64,000 nucleotides of DNA, taken from positions 1 through 64,000 of the forward strand of contig DETS01000121.1 in NCBI GenBank assembly GCA_002361735.1. Reading direction: 5' to 3'. The first letter of the stretch is position 1. Every line of letters begins with the position of its first letter. Shown piece by piece: positions 9,050-17,944 of the stretch. A program made the position numbers and the translations under genes. Under the pieces are notes generated by a model. That model searched no databases, was not told the DNA's origin, and saw only the letters and a program-made list of their open reading frames with translations. Origin of the DNA: Lachnospiraceae bacterium UBA3282. GTDB lineage: Bacteria; Bacillota; Clostridia; Lachnospirales; Lachnospiraceae.

Positions 9050-9493
9050 TTAGTTGAACGGCAGTTCTTCGTCGATCCCGTCAGGAATATTCATAAAGCC
9101 GTCCCCTGCAGCCGCCGGTGCGGACTCTGTTCTGGGTGCAGGCGCATATCCGCCATCCCCTGCGGAAGCATTCTTGCTCTCCGCAAATTCCTGATCCTCC
9201 ACGACTACGTCCGTGGTATATACCTTGACGCCGTCTTTATTTGTGTAGCTTCCTGTCTGGATACGACCTGTGATCGCGATCTTCGTGCCTTTGTGGAGAT
9301 ACTTTTCGGCAAATTCGCCCGATCTCCCAAAAGCGACGCAGTTGATAAAATCTGCCGTCTGGTCATCGTTATTACGCGTAAATCTGCGGTCTACCGCCAG
9401 CGTATATCTGGCAACCGCCGTCGCGTTTTCCCCCTGAGAATATCTCACCTCGGGGTCTCTTGTCAATCGTCCCATCAAAATAACTTTATTCAT
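9050..9493 (-). CDS. ssb: Single-stranded DNA-binding protein
   Basis: 147 residues: an OB-fold (about 1-105, starting MNKVILMGRLTRDPEVRYS), a Gly/Ala/Pro-rich linker, and the acidic tip DEELPFN that recruits DNA repair and replication partners. It forms a tetramer coating ssDNA. It lies between rpsF and rpsR in the standard bacterial order, 15 bp after rpsF. This is the housekeeping copy rather than a phage version. Confidence 0.97.
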   Translation of the reverse strand: MNKVILMGRLTRDPEVRYSQGENATAVARYTLAVDRRFTRNNDDQTADFINCVAFGRSGEFAEKYLHKGTKIAITGRIQTGSYTNKDGVKVYTTDVVVEDQEFAESKNASAGDGGYAPAPRTESAPAAAGDGFMNIPDGIDEELPFN

Positions 9494-9508
9494 TCGAATA
9501 CCTCTTTC

Positions 9509-9799
9509 TTATTTCTCGTCTTGTCTGACGCACAGGTATCGGATGACGTTGTCCATGATGCGCATACGGCTCTCGATCTCGCCGGGAGCAGTGCTCTCCG
9601 CCTCGAAGCGGATGAAGTAATAAAAAGCCTCTTTCATCTTCTGGATCTCGTAAGCGAGTCTTTTCTTACCCCAGTCGTCCACTTCCGTGATCTTTCCGCC
9701 GAACCGCTCCACCAGAGCTTTTACTTTCTCCACAACAGCGGCGCGCTCGTCATCTTCGATCTTAGCGGTGACAACAACGGCTAACTCATACTTGTTCAT
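9509..9799 (-). CDS. rpsF: 30S ribosomal protein S6
   Basis: 96 residues with the S6 ferredoxin-like fold pattern: MNKYELAVVVTAKIED at the start, WGKKRLAYEIQKMKEAFYY in the middle and IMDNVIRYLCVR near the end. S6 binds S18 and 16S rRNA. First gene of rpsF-ssb-rpsR. GGAGGTAGAAAGC precedes the ATG. Confidence 0.97.
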   Translation of the reverse strand: MNKYELAVVVTAKIEDDERAAVVEKVKALVERFGGKITEVDDWGKKRLAYEIQKMKEAFYYFIRFEAESTAPGEIESRMRIMDNVIRYLCVRQDEK

Positions 9800-9814
9800 G
9801 CTTTCTACCTCCTT

Positions 9815-9872
9815 TTGGTCTCTGGCCCCTTTCCGATAAAAGGAGCAAGGATGTATGGCGTAATGCCAATCA
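9815..9872 (-). ncRNA. Possible S6/S18-binding leader of rpsF
   Basis: Between the promoter and rpsF, the minus-strand transcript can form TGGC-ATTAC-GCCA and a second hairpin GCTCCTTT/AAAGGGGC with a TATCGG loop. Many bacterial rpsF mRNAs carry an autoregulatory leader that mimics the S6:S18 site on 16S rRNA. Position and size fit, but I could not confirm the conserved CCG bulge by eye. Confidence 0.3.
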
Positions 9873-9892
9873 CTAATATATCACGGGTATTT

Positions 9893-9921
9893 ATAATAGC
9901 ACAGAGTTTTGAATAGTGCAA
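9893..9921 (-). promoter_or_regulatory. Promoter of rpsF-ssb-rpsR
   Basis: TTGCAC (9916-9921), 17 bp, TATTAT (9893-9898) on the minus strand, about 95 bp upstream of rpsF. This leaves room for a structured leader. Confidence 0.65.
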
Positions 9922-10032
9922 GAAAATTTTTGCACGAGATATGATATCATCTTTTAGAAAGGGAAATAGACTTTATATCCCTCCTGTGATATACTGGTAG
10001 CAGGGGTTACGCAGAGAGGGAGGTCTTTCTAA

Positions 10033-11751
10033 ATGAAAAAAATCGGCTTTAAGGTAGCGGCGGCAATTATGGTACTTGCCCTAATCTCCATCATATCACT
10101 GGGATTTCTGGCAAACAGCATGACGACGGTCACTACAAGCAGCCAGAATACGATGAATAACGAGGTGGAAAAGATCAATCTGATCCATGGGATCTACGAG
10201 GATTACCTTGATATCAGCATGAATGTTTATGCGCATGTAAACGCGAAACTGGTGCGAACGATGCTCGCGCGGTCAAAGGACGTTGAGGAACGCCGTGTGC
10301 AGATGTGGGAATCCATGAATGCCTACGAGACCATGATCACTTCCGGTGAAGTGAGAGAGATCTTCGACTCCCTGAAAAAGCGTCTGGAAAGTTTCGACAC
10401 TTATGTGGATTCCATTCTGGAGGAAAGCTTAAAGGGCGATAAGGAAAAGGCAAACGCTCTGATCTCGAATAATCTGGGTATGTTGAATAACATCATTGAC
10501 CGGAACATGAACAGTCTGCTCGAGTTTACCGCGGCGGATCTTGACAGCAGCAAAACATTCCTGCAGCAAAAGACGAGTGAATCCTACGTCCTGATCGTGG
10601 TAGTCATCGTGCTCCTGATCGTGACGGCTGCGCTGGTGGTGCTGATCGCGCGCCGCATCATCGTCAGACCCATTCAAAAAATCGCGCAGGTCATCAATGA
10701 AATGATCGAGAATATTCATAATAATAGAGGAAACTTAAACGAACGGGTGCCGGTTCTGACCAATGATGAGATCGCCGATCTGGCACGCGGTGTCAACCAG
10801 TTCCTGGATATTCTGCAGGATGTGATCGGCGGCGTGATCTCCTGCAGCGATGAGATGCACAGACAGCAGCTTAACGTAAATCATGTGGTGGAGGAAACGA
10901 ACCAGAACGCGAACGACACCTCCGCGACGATGGAAGAATTGGCGGCGAGCATGGAAGAAATGTCCGCCACGGTCGGTTACGTCAATGAGAATACCCGCGA
11001 GGCGGAAGCTTCCGTGAGCGCGATGGTAGAGAAGGCCGTGAACGGTACGAAATTTGCACAGGAGATCAAGAGCCGCGCCGAGGAGCTGCAAAAGCTTGCA
11101 CAGGACAGCCGTGCGACTGCGGATCATATGATACGGGAATTTGATGTGACGCTGAACGCTTCCATCGAGGACAGCAAACAGATCGAAAAGATCAATAACC
11201 TGACAGGCGACATTTTAAGCATCGCTTCTAAGACGAACCTTCTGGCGCTGAATGCTTCCATCGAGGCAGCCAGAGCCGGTGAAGCCGGCAAAGGCTTTGC
11301 GGTGGTCGCTGACGAGATCAGGCAGCTGGCGGACAATTCCAAACAGACGGCGAGCAACATTCAGCAGATTTCCGCAGGCGTGGTTGCCGCAGTTATGACA
11401 CTGGCTGACAATGCCAAAAAATTGGTAGACTTCATCAACGAGCGTGTAATGCCCGACTATGAAATTTTGGAGCGCACGGGCGGTCAGTATCTGGACGATT
11501 CAAACACGGTAGATCAGATGATGCGCGAGATGCAGGCTTCCATGGAAAATATCGGTTCCATGATGCAGACCGTTGCGGAGTCCAACGACAATATCACAAA
11601 CAATGTCCGTGAGAGCGCGCAGGGCGTCGGCGGCGTGGTGGACAACACGGCGGCGCTTGCGGATAATATGAGAGGTATCATCACAGCGCTGGATCAGGTT
11701 TCCGATGTCGTAAACCACCTGTCCGAGCAGACAGCCTGCTTTCAGGGATAG
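10033..11751 (+). CDS. Methyl-accepting chemotaxis protein
   Basis: A 572-residue transmembrane receptor. TM1 lies at about 9-28, followed by a helical extracytoplasmic sensor of about 150 residues (four-helix-bundle type: DLDSSKTFLQQK at its end). TM2 lies at about 183-206, a HAMP domain at about 207-262, and a cytoplasmic coiled-coil signalling domain whose hairpin tip reads SKTNLLALNASIEAARAGEAG near residue 400. It signals through CheW/CheA to the flagellar motor, in keeping with the flagellar rod genes at 60-62 kb. No C-terminal CheR pentapeptide is seen. Its place before the arabinose genes suggests, but does not prove, sugar sensing. GGGAGG site upstream. Confidence 0.95.
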   Translation: MKKIGFKVAAAIMVLALISIISLGFLANSMTTVTTSSQNTMNNEVEKINLIHGIYEDYLDISMNVYAHVNAKLVRTMLARSKDVEERRVQMWESMNAYETMITSGEVREIFDSLKKRLESFDTYVDSILEESLKGDKEKANALISNNLGMLNNIIDRNMNSLLEFTAADLDSSKTFLQQKTSESYVLIVVVIVLLIVTAALVVLIARRIIVRPIQKIAQVINEMIENIHNNRGNLNERVPVLTNDEIADLARGVNQFLDILQDVIGGVISCSDEMHRQQLNVNHVVEETNQNANDTSATMEELAASMEEMSATVGYVNENTREAEASVSAMVEKAVNGTKFAQEIKSRAEELQKLAQDSRATADHMIREFDVTLNASIEDSKQIEKINNLTGDILSIASKTNLLALNASIEAARAGEAGKGFAVVADEIRQLADNSKQTASNIQQISAGVVAAVMTLADNAKKLVDFINERVMPDYEILERTGGQYLDDSNTVDQMMREMQASMENIGSMMQTVAESNDNITNNVRESAQGVGGVVDNTAALADNMRGIITALDQVSDVVNHLSEQTACFQG

Positions 11752-11812
11752 GCGTTGACTTGGACAGTTTCCGCTTCCAAATGAGATGAGCATAAGCAGA
11801 TCAAGATAATCA

Positions 11813-11843
11813 CAGGCAAGTTGTTGTGTATGCAGCTTGCCTG
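11813..11843 (+). other. Hairpin between the chemotaxis receptor and araA
   Basis: An 8-bp perfect stem CAGGCAAG (11813-11820) / CTTGCCTG (11836-11843) with no T run, so it is not a typical terminator. No convincing -35/-10 pair for araA was found in the rest of this 170-bp gap. Confidence 0.4.
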
Positions 11844-11921
11844 AAATACTCAAATGATGAGCTTACAGGCAAATATAATAGCAGTAGATTATATTATAGA
11901 AAAGAAAAACGGAGGTGTGGT

Positions 11922-13418
11922 ATGAGCGAAAAACGAAACTACAAATTTTGGTTTTGCACCGGCTCGCAGGACTTGTATGGGGACGAGTGTCTGCGGAAGG
12001 TGGCGGAGCATTCCGCTAAGATGGTGGAGGGCCTAAACGCATCGGGCAACCTTCCCTTTGAGGTGGTATTAAAACCCACGCTCTTGGGGCAGGCATCCAT
12101 CCGCAAGACCTTCAACGACGCAAACAACGATCCGGAGTGCGCGGGTGTGATCACCTGGATGCACACTTTCTCACCGGCGAAAATGTGGATCCTGGGCTTA
12201 AAGGAATTTCGCAAGCCCCTCTGCCATCTGCATACGCAGTTCAATGAGGAGCTTCCTTACGACACGATCGACATGGATTTTATGAATGAGAATCAGTCCG
12301 CTCACGGTGACAGAGAGTACGGGCATATCGTGAGCCGTATGGGAATCGAGAGAAAGATCATCGTGGGTCACTGGTCTTCCGAACGGGTACAGAAGCAGCT
12401 GGGAAGCTGGATGCGTACGGCAATCGGCGTGATCGAGTCCTCCCATGTGCGTGTCTGCCGTTTCGGTGACAACATGAACAATGTAGCCGTGACCGAGGGC
12501 GACAAGGTCGAGGCACAGATCAAATTCGGCTGGGAAATTGACCACTACTGTGTCAATGACGTGGTGGAATACGTGAACGCGGTGCCCCAGGGCGACGTGA
12601 ATGCGCTGGTGGAGGAATATTACAGTAAGTATAAGATCATCGACGAGGGCAGAGACCTCGATGAGTTCAGAAGACATGTGGCGGTGCAGGCGCAGCAGGA
12701 AATCGGCATTGAGAAATTCTTAGTGGAGAATGACTATCATGCGGTCGTGACGCATTTCGGAATGCTGGGCGGCTTAAAACAGCTTCCCGGTCTGGCGATC
12801 CAGAGACTGATGGAAAAGGGCTACGGTTTCGGCGCGGAAGGCGACTGGAAAGTAGCAGCCATGGTACGCATCATGAAACTGATGACGGCAGGCATCAAAG
12901 ACGCAAAGGGCACTTCCATGATGGAGGACTACACCTACAATCTCGTGCCCGGCAAGGAAGGCATTTTACAGGCGCATATGCTGGAGGTCTGCCCTTCCGT
13001 TGCGGACGGCGAGATCGGCATCAAGGTCTGCCCGCTGTCCATGGGGAACAGAGAAGATCCCGCGCGTCTGGTATTTACCTCAAAGGAAGGTCCTGCGGTA
13101 GCTTGTTCGTTAGTCGATCTGGGTACGCGTTTCCGCCTGCTCATCAATGCGGTGGACTGTAAGAAAGTAGAAAAGCCCATGCCGAAGCTTCCTGTCGGTA
13201 CGGCATTCTGGACGCCGCAGCCGAATCTGGAGATCGGCGCCACAGCCTGGATCCTGGCAGGCGGTGCACATCACACGGCGTTTTCCTACGATCTGACCGT
13301 GGAGCAGATGGCTGACTGGGCGGATGCAATGGGCATCGAGAGCGTCATCATTGATAAAGATACCAATATCCGCGATTTCAAAAATATGCTGCGTTGGAAT
13401 CAGGCAGCGTTTCACTAA
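11922..13418 (+). CDS. araA: L-arabinose isomerase
   Basis: Converts L-arabinose to L-ribulose, using Mn2+. 498 residues, the family's usual length, if translation starts at ATG 11922 behind GGAGGTG; an upstream in-frame extension to 11826 has no ribosome site. Family motifs are visible: FWFCTGSQDLYG at the N-terminus, MHTFSPAKMWI, and the metal/catalytic region with Glu in GAEGDWK, Glu in MMEDYTYN, His in QAHMLEVCP and the C-terminal GGAHHTAFS. First gene of a pentose block with the kinase 25 bp downstream. Confidence 0.96.
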   Translation: MSEKRNYKFWFCTGSQDLYGDECLRKVAEHSAKMVEGLNASGNLPFEVVLKPTLLGQASIRKTFNDANNDPECAGVITWMHTFSPAKMWILGLKEFRKPLCHLHTQFNEELPYDTIDMDFMNENQSAHGDREYGHIVSRMGIERKIIVGHWSSERVQKQLGSWMRTAIGVIESSHVRVCRFGDNMNNVAVTEGDKVEAQIKFGWEIDHYCVNDVVEYVNAVPQGDVNALVEEYYSKYKIIDEGRDLDEFRRHVAVQAQQEIGIEKFLVENDYHAVVTHFGMLGGLKQLPGLAIQRLMEKGYGFGAEGDWKVAAMVRIMKLMTAGIKDAKGTSMMEDYTYNLVPGKEGILQAHMLEVCPSVADGEIGIKVCPLSMGNREDPARLVFTSKEGPAVACSLVDLGTRFRLLINAVDCKKVEKPMPKLPVGTAFWTPQPNLEIGATAWILAGGAHHTAFSYDLTVEQMADWADAMGIESVIIDKDTNIRDFKNMLRWNQAAFH

Positions 13419-13443
13419 CTATATAAGGAGGTTATGAATCAAC

Positions 13444-15036
13444 ATGGGAGCAAAAGAATGTATTGCAAGCGGTAAGGCGGTGCTGGGCATCGAGTTTGGC
13501 TCGACCCGCATCAAGGCGGTCCTGGTGGACGAGAACAACAAGCCCATCGCGTCGGGAGCGCACGATTGGGAGAACAGACTGGAGAACGGTATCTGGACCT
13601 ACAGTTTGGACGACATTTGGACAGGTCTGCAGGACTGCTACAAAAAGCTGACCGAAGACGTACAGACACAGTACGGGGAGAAGCTGACAACGTTGGGAGC
13701 AATCGGTTTTTCAGCCATGATGCACGGCTATATGGCATTCAATGAAAAGGACGAGCTGATGGTGCCCTTCCGCACCTGGAGAAACACCATCACCGAAGAA
13801 GCGGCTGCCAAGCTGACAAAGCTTTTCAACTACAACATTCCTCAGAGATGGACGATCGCGCATCTCTATCAGGCGATCTTAAACGGGGAGGAACACGTTC
13901 CCAATCTGAAATTTGTGATTACGCTGGCGGGTTATATCCAGTGGAAATTGACGGGCGAAAAAGTAGTCGGCGTCGGCGAGGCGTCGGGTATGTTCCCCAT
14001 CGACATCGCTACGGGACAGTTTGACGAAAAGATGATCGGCCAGTTTGATCAGGCAGTCGCGGGGAAAGGATTCTCCTGGAAACTGAAAGATGTGTTCCCG
14101 GCGGTAAAGACGGCAGGCGAGGAAGCCGGAAAGCTGACGGCAGAAGGCGCAAAGCTCTTAGATCCCACGGGAACCTTACAGGCAGGCATTCCTCTCTGCC
14201 CTCCCGAGGGAGATGCGGGCACCGGCATGGTGGCGACCAACAGCGTGGCAAAGCGCACGGGCAATGTCTCCGCGGGCACCAGCATTTTCGGCATGATCGT
14301 ACTGGAAAAAGAACTCTCCAAAGTGCATGAGATCATCGATCTGGTGACGACGCCGGACGGCAGTCTGGTAGCGATGGTACACTGCAACAACTGCACTTCG
14401 GACTTAAATGCGTGGGTGAATCTATTCGCGGAATATTCTGAGCTGATGGGCATGAAGGTGGATAAAAACGACATTTACGGGAACCTTTACCGCAACGCCT
14501 TAAACGGCGATGACGACTGCGGCGGACTGCTTGCGTACAACTATTTCTCGGGCGAGTCCGTGACGGGCTTTAACGAGGGCAGACCGTTGTTTGTACGTAC
14601 GCCCGACGCGAAATTCAATCTGGCGAACTTTATGCGCGTGCATCTCTTTACCTCCCTCGGCGCACTCAAGACAGGCTTTGATGTGCTCTTTAAGGAGGAA
14701 AAGGTCGAGGTGGATGAGATTCTCGGGCACGGCGGTCTCTTTAAGACAAAGGGTGTCGGTCAGGGCATTTTGGCAGCAGCGATGAACGCACCCGTGAGCG
14801 TGATGGAGACGGCGGGTGAAGGCGGCGCCTGGGGAATTGCCATTCTTGCTTCCTACATGATCCAAAAAGGAGCGGATGAAAGTCTGGCTGCTTACCTGAA
14901 TGATAAGGTGTTCGCAGGTCAGAAGGGCGAGAAGATGGAACCGAAGGCAAGCGATGTCAAGGGATTTGATGCCTTTATGAAGCGCTATAGCGCAGGGCTG
15001 GCAATCGAGAGGGCTGCGGTAACATCTTTACAATAA
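13444..15036 (+). CDS. araB: FGGY-family carbohydrate kinase, probable L-ribulokinase
   Basis: A 530-residue sugar kinase. The N-terminal FGGY domain begins GIEFGSTRIKAVLVDENN and the C-terminal domain carries GTSIFGMIVL and GHGGLFKTKGVGQ nucleotide-binding segments. Sequence alone fits ribulokinase or xylulokinase. Its place between araA and araD argues that it phosphorylates L-ribulose to L-ribulose-5-phosphate. It looks closer to the divergent clostridial FGGY kinases than to classical E. coli AraB, so the symbol rests mainly on context. AAGGAGG lies 12 bases before the ATG. Confidence 0.8.
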   Translation: MGAKECIASGKAVLGIEFGSTRIKAVLVDENNKPIASGAHDWENRLENGIWTYSLDDIWTGLQDCYKKLTEDVQTQYGEKLTTLGAIGFSAMMHGYMAFNEKDELMVPFRTWRNTITEEAAAKLTKLFNYNIPQRWTIAHLYQAILNGEEHVPNLKFVITLAGYIQWKLTGEKVVGVGEASGMFPIDIATGQFDEKMIGQFDQAVAGKGFSWKLKDVFPAVKTAGEEAGKLTAEGAKLLDPTGTLQAGIPLCPPEGDAGTGMVATNSVAKRTGNVSAGTSIFGMIVLEKELSKVHEIIDLVTTPDGSLVAMVHCNNCTSDLNAWVNLFAEYSELMGMKVDKNDIYGNLYRNALNGDDDCGGLLAYNYFSGESVTGFNEGRPLFVRTPDAKFNLANFMRVHLFTSLGALKTGFDVLFKEEKVEVDEILGHGGLFKTKGVGQGILAAAMNAPVSVMETAGEGGAWGIAILASYMIQKGADESLAAYLNDKVFAGQKGEKMEPKASDVKGFDAFMKRYSAGLAIERAAVTSLQ

Positions 15037-15040
15037 TAAG

Positions 15041-15173
15041 GATGCGAATTGACATTCTACCGCAGGCACGCTCTCGCTGCGTTCCGCTCGCAGCGGTACA
15101 TAATATGCCAAAGAACGGCATATAAGTACCGGCGGCTCCACAGCACCTGCTTGTAGAAATGTCAATCCGCATC
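15041..15173. repeat. Hairpin repeat element, family A, copy 1
   Basis: This 133-bp element begins 4 bp after the FGGY-kinase stop. Its ends are inverted repeats (GATGCGAATTGACATT... with ...AATGTCAATCCGCATC). Inside, GCAGG pairs with CCTGC, and GGTACataATATGCC pairs with GGCATATaaGTACC. A diverged copy lies at 59976-60112, also 4 bp after a stop codon inside a gene cluster. No open frame of note. Confidence 0.8.
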
Positions 15174-15207
15174 GCCAAAATAAATAATATGCTGTAGGAG
15201 GTAAAGG

Positions 15208-15903
15208 ATGTTAGAGGAATTAAAAAAACGAGTATACGAAGCGAATATGCTTCTTCCCAAGTACGGATTGGTAACCTTCACCTGGGGGAATGTGAGCGAG
15301 ATCGACAGAGAAAGCGGTATCTTTGCCATCAAGCCGAGTGGTGTCGAATATGAGAAACTGACGCCCGACGATATGGTGCTGGTGGACTTAAACGGTAAGA
15401 AAGTGGAAGGGAAATACAATCCTTCTTCCGATACCGCCACTCACGTGGAACTCTACAAAGCGTTTGATAAAGTAGGCGGTGTGGTACATACGCATTCTTC
15501 TTATGCGACAAGCTGGGCACAGGCAGGCAGGAGCATTCCCTGCTACGGCACCACGCACGCGGATTATTACTACGGTGAGATTCCCTGTCTGCGCTGCTTA
15601 AACGCGGAGGAGATCGAGAATGCCTACGAGGAGAATACGGGGCACTTGATCGTAAATGAATTTAAGCGTCTTGACAAAGACCCCGAGGCCGTGCCCGCCG
15701 TTCTGTGTAAAAATCACGGACCCTTCGCCTGGGGCAAGGATGGGCATGAAGCGGTACACAACGCAGTCGTGTTGGAAGAAGTAGCAAAGATGGCTTACCG
15801 CGCGGAGACGATCAATGCGAGGATCCAGTCTGCACCGCAGGAATTGCAGGATAAGCACTACTTCCGCAAGCACGGAGCGAACGCATACTATGGTCAAAAA
15901 TAG
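15208..15903 (+). CDS. araD: L-ribulose-5-phosphate 4-epimerase
   Basis: A 231-residue class II aldolase-fold enzyme converting L-ribulose-5-P to D-xylulose-5-P with a Zn2+ ion. Visible motifs: LVTFTWGNVSEIDR (phosphate binding), HTHSSYATSWAQAG with two metal His, GTTHADYYYGEI, and NHGPFAWG with the third metal His. Normal length. A GGAGG site precedes ATG 15208. Third gene of araA-araB-araD, separated from the kinase by the hairpin element. Confidence 0.95.
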   Translation: MLEELKKRVYEANMLLPKYGLVTFTWGNVSEIDRESGIFAIKPSGVEYEKLTPDDMVLVDLNGKKVEGKYNPSSDTATHVELYKAFDKVGGVVHTHSSYATSWAQAGRSIPCYGTTHADYYYGEIPCLRCLNAEEIENAYEENTGHLIVNEFKRLDKDPEAVPAVLCKNHGPFAWGKDGHEAVHNAVVLEEVAKMAYRAETINARIQSAPQELQDKHYFRKHGANAYYGQK

Positions 15904-15910
15904 ACGTAAC

Positions 15911-16066
15911 AGTTCAGCGCACGCCCATTCGCAAAACCGCGCCTACAGCGCTCTTCGCTGCTACGCAGCTGATTTTTGCTCATTAACGGGCGTTCCCTCA
16001 GAGCAGCATCTGCCCGTCAAATTCATGCAAGCATGCTTTGCCTGGCAAATGTGCTCTGGCTGAACT
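15911..16066. repeat. Large palindromic intergenic element
   Basis: The outer arms AGTTCAGC (15911-15918) and GCTGAACT (16059-16066) enclose nested hairpins, including CAGCG/CGCTG, ACGGGC/GCCCGT and a near-palindrome around GCAAGCATGCTTTGC. It fills most of the gap between araD and the transketolase promoter. It resembles the other hairpin elements in design but I found no second copy. Confidence 0.5.
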
Positions 16067-16077
16067 ATAGAAATATT

Positions 16078-16119
16078 GTGCTCGAGCACGGTGACAAAAC
16101 AAAAACTTTGTGATACACT
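16078..16119 (+). promoter_or_regulatory. Promoter and possible operator of the transketolase operon
   Basis: GTGACA (16091-16096), 17 bp, TACACT (16114-16119). Immediately upstream is the perfect 12-bp palindrome GTGCTCGAGCAC (16078-16089), ending one base before the -35, a plausible regulator site. Confidence 0.5.
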
Positions 16120-16163
16120 GTGCTTAAGGCAACCTGTAAACGAAAAATGGATGGAGGATAGCT

Positions 16164-17003
16164 ATGAACAAATTAGAGTTACAAAAAACAGCTAATGAAG
16201 TCCGCAAAGGGATCGTGACCGCGGTACACGGCGCAAAAGCGGGACATCCGGGCGGCTCTTTGTCGGCGGCAGACATTTTTACTTATCTGTATTTCGAGGA
16301 AATGAACATTGATCCGAAGGATCCGAAAAAGGCGGACAGAGACCGCTTCGTACTCTCCAAAGGGCACACCGCGCCGGGACTTTACTCGACCCTCGCAAAC
16401 CGCGGCTACTTCCCGGTAGAGGATCTTCCTACCCTGCGCCATCTGGGCTCCTACCTGCAGGGACATCCTTGTATGCAGGAGACGCCGGGCGTGGATATGT
16501 CTTCCGGGTCTTTGGGACAGGGCATTTCCGCAGCGGTTGGTATGGCGCTTGCGGCTAAGATGGACAATAAAGATTACAGGGTTTACACCCTGCTCGGCGA
16601 CGGCGAGATCCAGGAGGGTCAGGTATGGGAGGCTTCCATGTTTGCGGGCCACAGAAAGCTTGACAACCTGGTAGTCATCGTGGACAATAACGGCTTGCAG
16701 ATCGACGGTAAGATCGACGACGTCTGTTCTCCTTACCCGATCGACAAGAAGTTCGAGGCATTCAACTTCCATGTAATCAATATCGACGGCAATGACTTTG
16801 ATCAGATCGACAAAGCCTTCAAAGAGGCGAGAGCTACCAAGGGTATGCCTACCGCTATCATCTGCAAGACGGTGAAGGGCAAGGGCGTTTCCTTTATGGA
16901 GAACAACGCCGGCTGGCACGGCAAGGCTCCCAATGATGAGGAATATGCGACGGCAATGGCGGATCTTGAAAAGATCGGTAAAGAGTTAGGAGGTGCGAAC
17001 TAA
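16164..17003 (+). CDS. Transketolase, N-terminal (thiamine-diphosphate) subunit
   Basis: 279 residues covering the ThDP-binding half of transketolase. Features: HGAKAGHPGGSLSAADIFTYL, KGHTAPGLYSTLANRGYF, GSLGQGISAAVGMALA, and GDGEIQEGQVWEA...NNGLQIDG, the ThDP/Mg signature. With the next gene it makes a two-chain transketolase moving two-carbon units between xylulose-5-P, ribose-5-P and erythrose-4-P. Split transketolases are common in Clostridia. Its stop overlaps the next start by one base (TAATG), which implies coupled translation and equal stoichiometry. Confidence 0.95.
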   Translation: MNKLELQKTANEVRKGIVTAVHGAKAGHPGGSLSAADIFTYLYFEEMNIDPKDPKKADRDRFVLSKGHTAPGLYSTLANRGYFPVEDLPTLRHLGSYLQGHPCMQETPGVDMSSGSLGQGISAAVGMALAAKMDNKDYRVYTLLGDGEIQEGQVWEASMFAGHRKLDNLVVIVDNNGLQIDGKIDDVCSPYPIDKKFEAFNFHVINIDGNDFDQIDKAFKEARATKGMPTAIICKTVKGKGVSFMENNAGWHGKAPNDEEYATAMADLEKIGKELGGAN

Positions 17004-17944
17004 TGGCAGATGTAAAAAAGATTGCAACGAGAGAAAGCTATGGTAACGCACTGGCTGAGTGCGGCGCGGATTTCCCGAATCTGGTGGTACTGGATGCAGA
17101 CCTTGCGGGCGCAACCAAGACGGGCGTATTTTTGAAAGCGTTTCCCGACCGCCACATCGACTGCGGTATCGCGGAATGTAATATGACAGGTATCGCGGCG
17201 GGTCTTGCAACCTGCGGCAAAATTCCTTTTATCAGCTCTTTCGCCATGTTTGCGGCGGGACGTAACTTTGAACAGGTGCGTAATTCCATCGGTTATCCGC
17301 ACCTGAATGTAAAGATCGGCGCGACCCACGCGGGTATCACCGTAGGCGAGGACGGCGCGACCCATCAGTGTAACGAAGACGTGGCGCTGATGCGGACGAT
17401 CCCCGGCATGACCGTGATCGTACCCTCCGACGACGTGGAAGCAAAGGCGGCGGTTCGTGCGGCAATCGAGATGGAAGGTCCTGTTTATCTGCGTTTTGGA
17501 CGCGCGGCGGTTCCCGTGATCAACGACAGACCCGACTACAAATTTGAAATCGGCAAGGGCGTTCTCTTAAAAGAAGGCAAGGATGTGACCATTATTGCCA
17601 GCGGCATTACCGTCTCCTCCGCATTGGACGCAGCGGAAATGCTCGCTGCGGACGGTATCAGCGCGGAAGTGATCAACATCCACACCATTAAGCCTCTGGA
17701 TGAGGAATTGGTGCTGGCATCCGCGAAAAAAACCGGCAAAGTCGTGACGGCGGAGGAGCACACCGTAATCGGCGGTCTTGGCAGCGCAGTCTGCGATTGT
17801 CTGTCCGAGAAATGCCCGACTCCTGTCCTGCGCATCGGTATGCAGGACACCTTCGGCGAGTCCGGTCCCGCGAATGCGCTGGTTGAGAAGTATGGGCTTG
17901 ACGGAAAGGGCATCTACGCGAAGGTAAAGGGTTTTGTAAAATGA
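17003..17944 (+). CDS. Transketolase, C-terminal subunit
   Basis: 313 residues: the pyrimidine-binding domain (about 5-165; GIAECNMTGIAAGLATCGKIPF, FAAGRNFEQVRNSIGY, GEDGATHQ) and the C-terminal domain (VVTAEEHTVIGGLGSAV). It supplies the Glu that activates ThDP; IAECNM is the likely site. Overlaps the previous gene by one base and rpe by four (ATGA), so tktN-tktC-rpe is a tightly coupled operon. Confidence 0.95.
   Translation: MADVKKIATRESYGNALAECGADFPNLVVLDADLAGATKTGVFLKAFPDRHIDCGIAECNMTGIAAGLATCGKIPFISSFAMFAAGRNFEQVRNSIGYPHLNVKIGATHAGITVGEDGATHQCNEDVALMRTIPGMTVIVPSDDVEAKAAVRAAIEMEGPVYLRFGRAAVPVINDRPDYKFEIGKGVLLKEGKDVTIIASGITVSSALDAAEMLAADGISAEVINIHTIKPLDEELVLASAKKTGKVVTAEEHTVIGGLGSAVCDCLSEKCPTPVLRIGMQDTFGESGPANALVEKYGLDGKGIYAKVKGFVK

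Noticed and set aside
13444..15036. Calling the kinase xylulokinase (xylB)
   Set aside because: FGGY sequence alone does not decide, but the gene lies between araA and araD, with no xylose isomerase in the window.
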